Assembly (NCBI GenBank): GCA_905215425.1 | Contig: CAJMQD010000019.1 | Location: 1 to 9,748, forward strand | Length of the DNA: 9,748 nucleotides | Origin: an uncultured bacterium | GTDB taxonomy: Bacteria > Bacillota > Clostridia > Oscillospirales > Oscillospiraceae | Reading direction: 5' to 3' | Shown here: positions 1 through 5,395 of the stretch, piece by piece | Numbering within the stretch: position 1 is the first letter of the stretch | How the letters are laid out: every line of letters begins with the position of its first letter | The notes under the pieces: generated by a model | The model's input: the letters and a program-made list of their open reading frames with translations, nothing else | What the model was told of the DNA's origin: nothing | The model's database searches: none | Position numbers and translations under genes: made by a program

Positions 1-265
1 GACCCACGACCGGACCCTCTCCCTCCACCGCGGCCGGGCCTTGGTGAAATTGAGGCTGGAGACCGGCCGCACCCACCAGATCCGGGTGCACATGGCCCAC
101 ATCGGGCACCCGCTGTTGGGCGATTTTCTCTATGGCCAGGAGGACAGAGACCTGATCCCGCGCTCCGCCCTCCACTCCGTCCGGCTGGCCCTGCAGCATC
201 CCATCACCGGGCGGGAGATGACCTTTACGGCCCCTCTGCCTGAAGATATGTGCCGTCTGCTATAA
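1..265 (+). CDS. RluA-family rRNA pseudouridine synthase, C-terminal part (5' end outside window)
   Basis: This family isomerises specific uridines in 23S rRNA (or tRNA) to pseudouridine in the cytoplasm. The frame is open from base 2 and ends at the TAA at 263-265, so about 87 C-terminal residues are visible. The diagnostic stretch is LETGRTHQIRVHMAHIGHP followed by LLGD, the conserved C-terminal motif of RluA/RluC/RluD enzymes, and then a helix with the typical ALHSVRLALQHPITG pattern. The catalytic Asp motif (RLDxxTSG) would lie upstream, outside the window, so activity and the exact target site cannot be judged. A TTG at 41 is in frame but is internal to the conserved domain and is not a credible start. 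The gene is followed directly by an intrinsic terminator. Family assignment is firm; which paralogue (RluC, RluD or other) is unknown. Confidence 0.93.
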   Translation, partial: THDRTLSLHRGRALVKLRLETGRTHQIRVHMAHIGHPLLGDFLYGQEDRDLIPRSALHSVRLALQHPITGREMTFTAPLPEDMCRLL

Positions 266-269
266 AATA

Positions 270-305
270 AGCACCTGCCCCTTTTCGGCGGCAGGTGCTC
301 TTTTT
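270..305 (+). terminator. Intrinsic terminator after the pseudouridine synthase gene
   Basis: A perfect 10-bp stem, AGCACCTGCC (270-279) with GGCAGGTGCT (290-299), has a 10-nt loop and is followed by CTTTTT (300-305). It starts 4 nt after the stop codon, as expected for a Rho-independent terminator of the upstream plus-strand gene. Confidence 0.93.
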
Positions 306-334
306 GCGTCCCAGCTTGGAAAAGTGTTTCCGCA

Positions 335-439
335 CTGTCATTGCGAACCAGTGACCGACGTCACTGGTGTGGCAATCCGTTCTCCTATCCCCGGGAATAC
401 GGATTCCGAGCCAGTGTGCGCACTGGCTCGGAAGGACAG
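335..439. repeat. Full-length palindromic dispersed repeat (three-armed, MITE/REP-like), copy A
   Basis: This non-coding 105-bp element sits in the gap between two convergent genes. Its ends form an imperfect inverted repeat: CTGTCATTGCGA (335-346) against TCGGAAGGACAG (428-439), 10 of 12 positions complementary. Inside are three arms. Arm 1 is ACCAGTGAC (347-355)/GTCACTGGT (360-368) with loop CGAC. Arm 2 is AATCCGT (374-380)/ACGGATT (399-405), enclosing a near-palindrome around TATCCCCGGGAATA. Arm 3 is TTCCGAGCCAGTG (404-416)/CACTGGCTCGGAA (421-433), a perfect 13-bp stem with loop TGCG; it shares two bases with arm 2. The left half recurs at 9633-9680. No open reading frame of substance lies inside, so if mobile it depends on an enzyme encoded elsewhere. 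None of the arms is followed by a T-tract, so it is not a normal terminator. Confidence 0.82.
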
Positions 440-479
440 ACGCCAAAACAACGCAGAAACACAAAAGAAAATTGGGCGT

Positions 480-1355
480 TTATAAGCCGCTCAGGTCGAA
501 GGGCGGGGTATACTCCCGCTTGGCGCTGGTGCGCTCCTGGGTAAAGCCGTCCAGCCCCAGGGCGTCCATATAGTCCTGCACGGCCCGGATCTCTCCCCTG
601 CGCAGCTTGCGGTCGATCTCCGGGAACTGGTCCGCCCGTCCGTAAGGGGTGTACTGGCTCATCAAAGAGAACAGCACCGTCCCCTTGGGAAATTCCCGGG
701 CCACCCAATCCATCACCTGTTTTGCCCCCTCTGCCTGTCCGGGCAGCACCAGATGCCGGATGATCACGCCCTTTTTCAGCAGACCGTTTTCGTCAAAAAC
801 GCAGGGGCCGACCTGCCGCACCATCTCCCGGATGGCCGCAGCGGCTACGGCCGGATAGTCCGGGGCGGCGGAGTATCGCCCTGCGGGGGCGCTGTCCATG
901 TATTTCAGATCGGGCAGATAGATGTCGATCTTTCCCACCAGGCTCTTCAGGGTGGAGACACTGTCATAGCCTCCGCTGTTGAACACCACGGGGACGGGCA
1001 GAGGCGTGTCCAGCACCTGGGCCAGAATATGGGAGTAGTGGGTGGGGGTGACGAAGTTGATATTGTGGGCCCCCTGGTCAACCAGCTCCATACAGATCTG
1101 CCGCAGGCGCTGGACGGTCACGGGTTTGCCCACATCCCGGTGGCTGATCTCCTCGTTCTGACAAAACACACAGCCCAGGGGACAGCCGGAAAAAAAGATG
1201 GTCCCGGAACCCCGGGTGCCGGAGATGGGCGGCTCCTCCCACTGGTGCAGAGCGGCCCGGGCCAAAACGGGCAGCGCCGGCATACGGCAATAGCCCTTAC
1301 CCTCCGTCTCTGTTCGCAGGGCGCCGCAGCGGCGGGGACAAAGCTGACAGACCAT
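480..1355 (-). CDS. Radical SAM protein of the COG1313 (PflX-like) family
   Basis: 291 aa from ATG at 1355. It resembles pyruvate-formate-lyase activases but belongs to the uncharacterised COG1313 group; its substrate is not known. The radical SAM [4Fe-4S] motif is CPLGCVFC, with C58, C62 and C65 in the CxxxCxxC pattern. Upstream is a second cysteine set, C3, C6, C10 and C23, in MVCQLCPRRCG and KGYC, which is typical of the group and could bind another metal or cluster (inference). The family block WEEPPISGTRGSGTIFFSG precedes the cluster, and GAHNINFVTPTHY, DIYLPDLKY and the RHLVLPG block follow it. ATG 1355 is chosen because the family's N-terminal CxLCPRRCG begins right there; GGGGAGG lies at 1373-1367 with an 11-nt gap, inside the end of mutY. 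The same frame is open upstream to 1832 but only as a shadow of mutY. It is 5 bp downstream of mutY, so co-transcription is very likely. Confidence 0.92.
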   Translation of the reverse strand: MVCQLCPRRCGALRTETEGKGYCRMPALPVLARAALHQWEEPPISGTRGSGTIFFSGCPLGCVFCQNEEISHRDVGKPVTVQRLRQICMELVDQGAHNINFVTPTHYSHILAQVLDTPLPVPVVFNSGGYDSVSTLKSLVGKIDIYLPDLKYMDSAPAGRYSAAPDYPAVAAAAIREMVRQVGPCVFDENGLLKKGVIIRHLVLPGQAEGAKQVMDWVAREFPKGTVLFSLMSQYTPYGRADQFPEIDRKLRRGEIRAVQDYMDALGLDGFTQERTSAKREYTPPFDLSGL

Positions 1356-1360
1356 AAAAC

Positions 1361-2404
1361 TTAAAACCTCCCCAGCCGCTGTTCTACGGCCTTTTGGAAC
1401 CCCTGAAAGGCATTGGGTACGGCATACTCCCGCTCCAACGCTCCCCGGCTGGCCCAAACCCAGCCCTGGGGCAGCTCCGGGCTGTCCAACTCCGCGGCGA
1501 CCCCCTCCATATTCCACTGGATGTGGGTGAAAATATGCCGTGCAGTCCCCGCCCGCTCCGTCTTCACCGGATGCAGTCCCCACTGGGAGAGAGCGTCCTC
1601 TCCGGCGGGCGCGTTGGGGTATTCCCACAGCCCCGCCAACAGCCCCTTGGCGGGGCGGCGGCGCAGGGCGACACAGTCCTCCCAGAACAGCAGGTAGACG
1701 GTGCGTTCCTCCTCCCGCCGGGACTTTTTGGGGGCCTTTACGGGCAGCTCGCCGGTGCGCCCCTGCTGATAAGCCGCGCACAGATGGGCGGCGGGACACT
1801 TTTCGCACAGGGGGGCGCCGTTGGGCAGGCATACCATCGCGCCCAGCTCCATCAGCGCCTGGTTGTACGCCCCGGGCGCATCCAGGGGGATGACTTGGGC
1901 CAGAGCCTCCGTCACCCGTTTTTTCATGGCAGGAGTGGAGATGTCCCCCTCGTCCCCGGTGATCCGGGCTATGACCCGCAGCACATTTCCGTCCACAGCC
2001 GGAGTGGGCAGACCGAAGGCAATGGAGGCCACCGCCCCCGCAGTATAGTCCCCGACCCCGGGCAATTCCCGGATCTCTTTATAAGTATTTGGGAATATTC
2101 CACCGTGGACGGACATGATCTGCTCCGCTGCCCGCCGCAGATTCCGCGCCCGGCTGTAATACCCCAGACCTTGCCACAGCTTCATCAGCCGGTCCTCTGG
2201 AACCTGGGCCAGAGCTGCAACATCGGGCAGTTCCTCCAAAAATCGGCGGTAGTAGTCCAAAACTGCCGCAACCCGGGTCTGCTGCAGCATGATCTCCGAC
2301 ACCCAGACGTGGTAAGGAGCAGACTGCCGCCGCCAAGGCAGGTCCCGGGCATTCTCCCGGTACCACATCAAAAGGGGGATGGTCAATTGGTTTAAAGACT
2401 CCAA
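1361..2404 (-). CDS. mutY: A/G-specific adenine DNA glycosylase MutY
   Basis: 347 aa. MutY removes adenine mispaired with 8-oxoguanine, preventing G:C to T:A mutation. The N-terminal HhH-GPD domain shows PW(24)R, VWVSEIMLQQTRV with catalytic Glu37, the helix-hairpin-helix ELPGVGDYTAGAVAS (113-127) and the catalytic Asp138 in VDGNV. Both acidic residues fall at the same numbers as in E. coli MutY. The [4Fe-4S] cysteines are C192, C200, C203 and C209; the first gap is seven residues, one more than in E. coli. The C-terminal NUDIX-like 8-oxoG-reading domain follows, with GLLAGLWEYPN and the IFTHIQW motif. The start is TTG at 2404, supported by AGGAG seven bases upstream; no in-frame ATG lies upstream and the next internal one is Met13. 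A radical SAM gene follows 5 bp downstream. Confidence 0.97.
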   Translation of the reverse strand: MESLNQLTIPLLMWYRENARDLPWRRQSAPYHVWVSEIMLQQTRVAAVLDYYRRFLEELPDVAALAQVPEDRLMKLWQGLGYYSRARNLRRAAEQIMSVHGGIFPNTYKEIRELPGVGDYTAGAVASIAFGLPTPAVDGNVLRVIARITGDEGDISTPAMKKRVTEALAQVIPLDAPGAYNQALMELGAMVCLPNGAPLCEKCPAAHLCAAYQQGRTGELPVKAPKKSRREEERTVYLLFWEDCVALRRRPAKGLLAGLWEYPNAPAGEDALSQWGLHPVKTERAGTARHIFTHIQWNMEGVAAELDSPELPQGWVWASRGALEREYAVPNAFQGFQKAVEQRLGRF

Positions 2405-2411
2405 AATATGA

Positions 2412-2416
2412 CTCCT
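2412..2416 (-). promoter_or_regulatory. Ribosome binding site fixing the TTG start of mutY
   Basis: On the minus strand AGGAG (2416-2412) stands seven bases before TTG at 2404. No in-frame ATG or GTG lies closer, and the resulting protein starts at the usual distance before the conserved PWR motif, so the TTG start is preferred to the internal ATG at codon 13. Confidence 0.75.
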
Positions 2417-2445
2417 ATTGCTATAACTAAAAAGTTATTTCTTCC

Positions 2446-2502
2446 ATTATATTTTTGGGAATGGTATTTTCCGCAGGATAGTGCTAAAGTAATTACTGTA
2501 AA
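2446..2502 (-). promoter_or_regulatory. Candidate promoters of mutY
   Basis: Two candidate sigma-A sites are visible on the minus strand. The upstream one has TTTACA (2502-2497), a 16-bp spacer and TATCCT (2480-2475); a perfect 10-bp palindrome AGTAATTACT (2488-2497) lies largely in its spacer. The downstream one has a perfect -10 TATAAT (2451-2446) but no good -35 at 17 bp. Both precede the mutY RBS. Neither is decisive from sequence alone. Confidence 0.42.
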
Positions 2503-2615
2503 AAGGTTAGAAAATTAACGATGTTTCGCTGATACCGCTCTTTCAGCCGCACCGCTGACCCCTACCTTTTACGATAACCTTATTTTCCTATCCTTCCTTC
2601 TTGAACCAGCTGAGG

Positions 2616-2642
2616 CCGGCCCTTATCCGCAGGGCCGGTTTT
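2616..2642 (+). terminator. Terminator-like hairpin facing the plus strand (first of two)
   Basis: Stem CCGGCCCT (2616-2623) and AGGGCCGG (2631-2638) with a 7-nt loop, followed by TTTT. Weak extra pairs extend it outward. On the minus strand the hairpin is preceded by A's and lacks a T-run, so it reads as a terminator only for plus-strand transcription, although no plus-strand gene is visible upstream. Confidence 0.5.
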
Positions 2643-2691
2643 GGCATGTTCAGACGAATCCTTTGGCCGGAAGGACTTTTCCCACAGCCTG

Positions 2692-2727
2692 GAGCGGCAT
2701 CCGGACGGATGCCGCTCTTTCTTTTTT
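2692..2727 (+). terminator. Strong terminator-like hairpin facing the plus strand (second of two)
   Basis: A perfect 11-bp stem GAGCGGCATCC (2692-2702)/GGATGCCGCTC (2707-2717) has the tetraloop GGAC and is followed by TTTCTTTTTT. It ends about 10 bp from the stop codon of the minus-strand gene at 2737. In that gene's direction the hairpin is preceded by an A-run and not followed by T's. It might still slow or protect the minus transcript, but its polarity is plus. Confidence 0.6.
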
Positions 2728-2736
2728 CAGCGGCGC

Positions 2737-3126
2737 TCAGTCCTTCTCGTTGGCCGCCTGCTCCAAATAGCAGACCACCTGCCGGACCAGGCCGTCGCAC
2801 AGCGCGCTCTTTTCGATCTCTCCCCGCTGTACCTTCTGCAGCAGCTGAGCACAGTCCAAGGTGCCGTGGTCCTGCTGGAATTCGGTCATCAGGGCGGTGG
2901 CCTTAACCTGGGGAATGCCCATCAGGCCCAGCACCATCAGTCCGCCGGTGACCGCGCCGCACACGCAGCCCCGGTGCATTCCGGCGCCGAAGGGGCCGCC
3001 TAGACGGAAGGCCTCTTCCTCGGTCAATCCGGCCTCCTGGGCGAAGGTGACCAGCACCGACTGGGCGCAGTTGAAGTGGATATCCTTCCGTTCCCGCAGG
3101 GACTGTGCTTTTTCTTGCTTTGTCAT
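2737..3126 (-). CDS. C_GCAxxG_C_C family (redox-type) small protein
   Basis: 129 aa, with no signal peptide or clear membrane segment. It matches the small cysteine-motif family annotated as C_GCAxxG_C_C (PF09719-type), proposed to be redox-active; the biochemical role is not established. Seen here: Cys20 in HFNCAQSV, a glycine-rich block GGPFGAGM (43-50), then GCVCGAVTGG with Cys54 and Cys56, Cys92 in LDCAQLL, and Cys110 and Cys119 near the C-terminus. The six cysteines and the family-like spacing support the call. The start is ATG at 3126 with AAGGAG eight bases upstream. The gene begins 49 bp after the recG stop on the same strand with no clear promoter between them, so it probably shares the recG transcript. 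A functional link to recG is not implied by sequence. Confidence 0.88.
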   Translation of the reverse strand: MTKQEKAQSLRERKDIHFNCAQSVLVTFAQEAGLTEEEAFRLGGPFGAGMHRGCVCGAVTGGLMVLGLMGIPQVKATALMTEFQQDHGTLDCAQLLQKVQRGEIEKSALCDGLVRQVVCYLEQAANEKD

Positions 3127-3175
3127 AGTAAAAACTCCTTCTTTCTACATTTCCCCCCTCCCAGGGGGCAAGACT

Positions 3176-5260
3176 TCAGTTAAAAATATCCGGCGTCTCC
3201 GTAAACAGGACCCGGACCCGTTCCAGCACCACCCGGCTCTCCGGCCGGGACAGGGCGGGATCCCGCTCCAGCAGTTCACGGGCCGCCCGCTGTGCCTGAG
3301 ACAACACCTCCATGTCTCCGGTAAGGCTGGCCAGCCGCAGCTGGGGCAGGCCGTGTTGGCGGCTGCCGAAGAAGTCCCCCGGCCCCCGCTGCTCCAGATC
3401 CGCCTGGGCGATCTGAAAGCCGTCGGTGGTGGCGGCCAGGGTTTTCAGACGTCTCATGGCCTCCTCCTGCCGGCTTTTGGTCATCAGGACGCAGTAGGAC
3501 CGGTGCCTTCCCCGTCCCACCCGGCCCCGCAGCTGGTGCAGCTGGCTCAGGCCGAAGCGCTCGGCATTTTCGATGATGATCAGGGAGGCGTTGGGCACGT
3601 CCACCCCCACCTCCACCACGGTGGTGGACACCAGCACCTGGGTCTGACCCGAGGCGAAGGCGGCCATGGCGGCCTCCTTCTCCTTGGGCCGCAGCTTCCC
3701 GTGGAGCAGTCCCACCCGCAGGTCGGGGAACACCTTGTCCGCCAGCTGGGCGGCGTAGGTTTTCACCGCCTTTAGATCCATGGGCGGCTCCCCCGTCTCC
3801 GAGTCGGCCTCCCCCTCCTCCACGGCAGGGCAGATGATATATACCTGCCGCCCCTCCTCCGCCTGGCGGCGGACAAAGGCGTACATCCGCTGGCGCTTGT
3901 CCTCGTGGATCACATAGGTCTCCACCGGGGTGCGGCCGGGGGGCAGCTGGTCGATCACCGATACGTCCAGATCGCCGTACACCATCAGGGCCAGCGTCCG
4001 GGGGATGGGGGTGGCGGACATGACCAGCACGTGGGGGGGCGTGTCCTGTCCGGATTTGGCCGACAGGGCCGCCCGCTGGGCCACACCGAAGCGGTGCTGT
4101 TCGTCGGCGATGATCAGGGCCAGGTCGCGGTAGATCGTATCCCGGGCGATAAGAGCCTGGGTACCCACTACAACCTGAGCCCGGCCGTTGGCGATACGCT
4201 CTCTGGCCCGCTTTTTCTCCGCCGGGGTCAGAGAGCCGGTGAGCAGCTCCACCTGCACCCCCGCCGGGGCCAGCAGGGCGGTCAGGGAGCGGGCGTGCTG
4301 CTCCGCCAGCACCTCCGTGGGGGCCATAAGGGCGGCCTGATGGCCGGCCCGGGCGCACAGGAAGGCGGCATAGGCCGCCACGGCGGTCTTGCCGCTGCCC
4401 ACGTCCCCCTGCACCAGGCGGTTCATGGGGCGGCCGGAGGACAGGTCGGCGGCGATCTCCCCCATCACCCGGCGCTGGGCGTCTGTGGGCGGGAAGGGCA
4501 GCAGAGACAGAAACTCCGGCCCGTCCGCGCTGGGGATGATCACCCCGGGCATCCCCCCTGTCCGCCGCTGTTTCAGCAGAGTCAGCCCCACGGACAGATA
4601 GAACAGCTCCTCGAAGGTCAGCCGCCGCCGGGCCAGCTCCAGCTCCTCAAAGCCGGCCGGGCGGTGAACGGTTTTGATGGCGAATTCCAAGGCGGCCAGG
4701 TCGTATTTCCGCCGGAGCTCCAAGGGCAGACTGTCGGACAGCGCCGCCGCCAGGGGCAGCGCCTGGGCGATCCACCCCGCCATGCGGTAGTTGGACACCC
4801 CCGCCGTCAGGGGATATACGGGCATGATCCGCCCGGTCACGTCCTGCCGTCCCGCTGGCTCAAAGACGGGGTTGACCATGGAGCGGCTGCCATTGCGTTC
4901 CTCCACCGCCCCATAAAAGACATATTCCTCCCCCGGCTTCAGGCTTTTTTCCACATAGCTCTGGTTGAAGAAGGTCAGGGACAGGCTGCCGCTGTGGTCC
5001 ACCGCCCGGGCTTTTACCAGGTCCAGACCCCTTCGGATGCGGGACAGGCGGGGATACTCTGGGATCATCCCCTGAATACACACCTTTTCCTCCACAGGGG
5101 CCCGGCGAATGGTGTAGACCTGCCGCCGGTCCTCGTAGCTGCGGGGGTAGTAGGTCAGCAGGTCGCCCACGGTGTGCAGGTTCAGTTTTTCCAGCTGCTG
5201 TGCCCGGGCGGGACCCACCCCGGGCAGGGCCGTAAGGGGGGAGTTAAGGGTGAAAGCCAC
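3176..5260 (-). CDS. recG: ATP-dependent DNA helicase RecG
   Basis: 694 aa, matching the usual RecG length. RecG binds stalled replication forks and Holliday junctions and drives fork reversal and branch migration. The N-terminal wedge region starts with LTALPGVGPARAQQLEKL (9-26) and YYPRSYEDRR (37-46), followed by the OB-fold. Helicase motifs are in order: Walker A GDVGSGKT (285-292), motif II DEQH (386-389), motif III SATPIPRT (415-422), motif V around VSTTVVEVGVDVPNA (544-558), and motif VI QLHQLRGRVGRG (573-584) with its arginine fingers. The C-terminal RGPGDFFGSRQHG (625-637) is characteristic of RecG and separates it from Mfd. The start is GTG at 5260, with AAAGGAGG eight bases upstream. 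No motif is missing. The gene heads a minus-strand unit with the C_GCAxxG_C_C gene and is transcribed divergently from the dehydrogenase operon. Confidence 0.98.
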   Translation of the reverse strand: MAFTLNSPLTALPGVGPARAQQLEKLNLHTVGDLLTYYPRSYEDRRQVYTIRRAPVEEKVCIQGMIPEYPRLSRIRRGLDLVKARAVDHSGSLSLTFFNQSYVEKSLKPGEEYVFYGAVEERNGSRSMVNPVFEPAGRQDVTGRIMPVYPLTAGVSNYRMAGWIAQALPLAAALSDSLPLELRRKYDLAALEFAIKTVHRPAGFEELELARRRLTFEELFYLSVGLTLLKQRRTGGMPGVIIPSADGPEFLSLLPFPPTDAQRRVMGEIAADLSSGRPMNRLVQGDVGSGKTAVAAYAAFLCARAGHQAALMAPTEVLAEQHARSLTALLAPAGVQVELLTGSLTPAEKKRARERIANGRAQVVVGTQALIARDTIYRDLALIIADEQHRFGVAQRAALSAKSGQDTPPHVLVMSATPIPRTLALMVYGDLDVSVIDQLPPGRTPVETYVIHEDKRQRMYAFVRRQAEEGRQVYIICPAVEEGEADSETGEPPMDLKAVKTYAAQLADKVFPDLRVGLLHGKLRPKEKEAAMAAFASGQTQVLVSTTVVEVGVDVPNASLIIIENAERFGLSQLHQLRGRVGRGRHRSYCVLMTKSRQEEAMRRLKTLAATTDGFQIAQADLEQRGPGDFFGSRQHGLPQLRLASLTGDMEVLSQAQRAARELLERDPALSRPESRVVLERVRVLFTETPDIFN

Positions 5261-5268
5261 AGGGCGCG

Positions 5269-5276
5269 CCTCCTTT
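5269..5276 (-). promoter_or_regulatory. Strong ribosome binding site fixing the GTG start of recG
   Basis: AAAGGAGG (5276-5269 on the minus strand) stands eight bases before GTG at 5260. This near-perfect Shine-Dalgarno sequence decides the start in the absence of an ATG. Confidence 0.88.
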
Positions 5277-5293
5277 CCGGAATCCGTGCTCCG

Positions 5294-5322
5294 ATTTTAA
5301 CATAAAAGTCGCCGGGAGTAAA
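5294..5322 (-). promoter_or_regulatory. Sigma-A promoter for recG
   Basis: On the minus strand, -35 TTTACT (5322-5317), a 17-bp spacer and -10 TAAAAT (5299-5294). The -10 is preceded by TGT, giving an extended -10 element. Transcription would begin near 5287, leaving a leader of roughly 26 nt that contains the recG RBS. Confidence 0.72.
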
Positions 5323-5334
5323 GAATCCCTTGAC

Positions 5335-5363
5335 TTGTCAGCGTGGACAGAAACGGGTATAAT
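5335..5363 (+). promoter_or_regulatory. Sigma-A promoter for the dehydrogenase-walJ-rlmH operon
   Basis: -35 TTGTCA (5335-5340), a 17-bp spacer and a perfect -10 TATAAT (5358-5363), one mismatch in total from consensus. The start of transcription would be near 5370, with a leader of about 26 nt. An inverted repeat TGAC-TT-GTCA (5331-5340) overlaps the -35. Only 12 bp separate this -35 from the -35 of the divergent recG promoter. Confidence 0.85.
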
Positions 5364-5395
5364 ATGTCCCGAATAAACCGATAAGGAGTGTTTCC

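Larger units (their letters stand above)
2405..2736. other. 332-bp intergenic region, AT-richer, without a recognisable gene
   Basis: This gap lies between two minus-strand genes, mutY and the C_GCAxxG_C_C protein. Its mutY-proximal half (to about 2600) is clearly more AT-rich than the genes around it and holds the mutY promoter candidates and a short inverted repeat ATAACT/AGTTAT (2423-2438). The distal part holds two strong hairpins at 2616-2638 and 2692-2717, both with T-runs on the plus strand. Short frames exist but none has both an RBS and a recognisable protein. No known riboswitch or housekeeping RNA was recognised. Confidence 0.6.

Noticed and set aside
338..433. Repeat at 335-439 considered as a CRISPR fragment or attachment site
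   Set aside because: There is no series of direct repeats with unique spacers, no cas gene, no integrase and no tRNA. The structure is a nested palindrome.
341..573. Short open frames (about 67-107 codons, both strands) across the repeat at 335-439
   Set aside because: They lie over palindromic repeat DNA and the end of the radical SAM gene, have no RBS, and encode no recognisable protein.
1356..1832. N-terminal extension of the radical SAM frame to 1832, giving 450 aa
   Set aside because: The added 159 residues are Arg/Gly/Pro/Ala-rich and overlap the mutY C-terminal domain in another frame. The family N-terminus begins at ATG 1355, with an RBS.
1394..2395. A 333-codon open frame antisense to mutY
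   Set aside because: No recognisable protein features; it is the GC-skew shadow of a gene whose catalytic residues align with E. coli MutY.
2460..2640. Riboswitch, SRP RNA or tmRNA in the mutY upstream gap
   Set aside because: None of the conserved core motifs that I know for these RNAs is present; only generic hairpins were seen.
3905..5305. A 466-codon open frame antisense to recG
   Set aside because: Codon-bias shadow: Gly/Gln/His-rich, no domain, and it would run across the recG promoter and RBS. The recG frame carries every helicase motif.
5330..5363. TTGACT at 5330-5335 as the -35 for the plus-strand promoter
   Set aside because: The spacer to TATAAT would be 22 bp. TTGTCA at 5335-5340 gives 17 bp and an equally good match.
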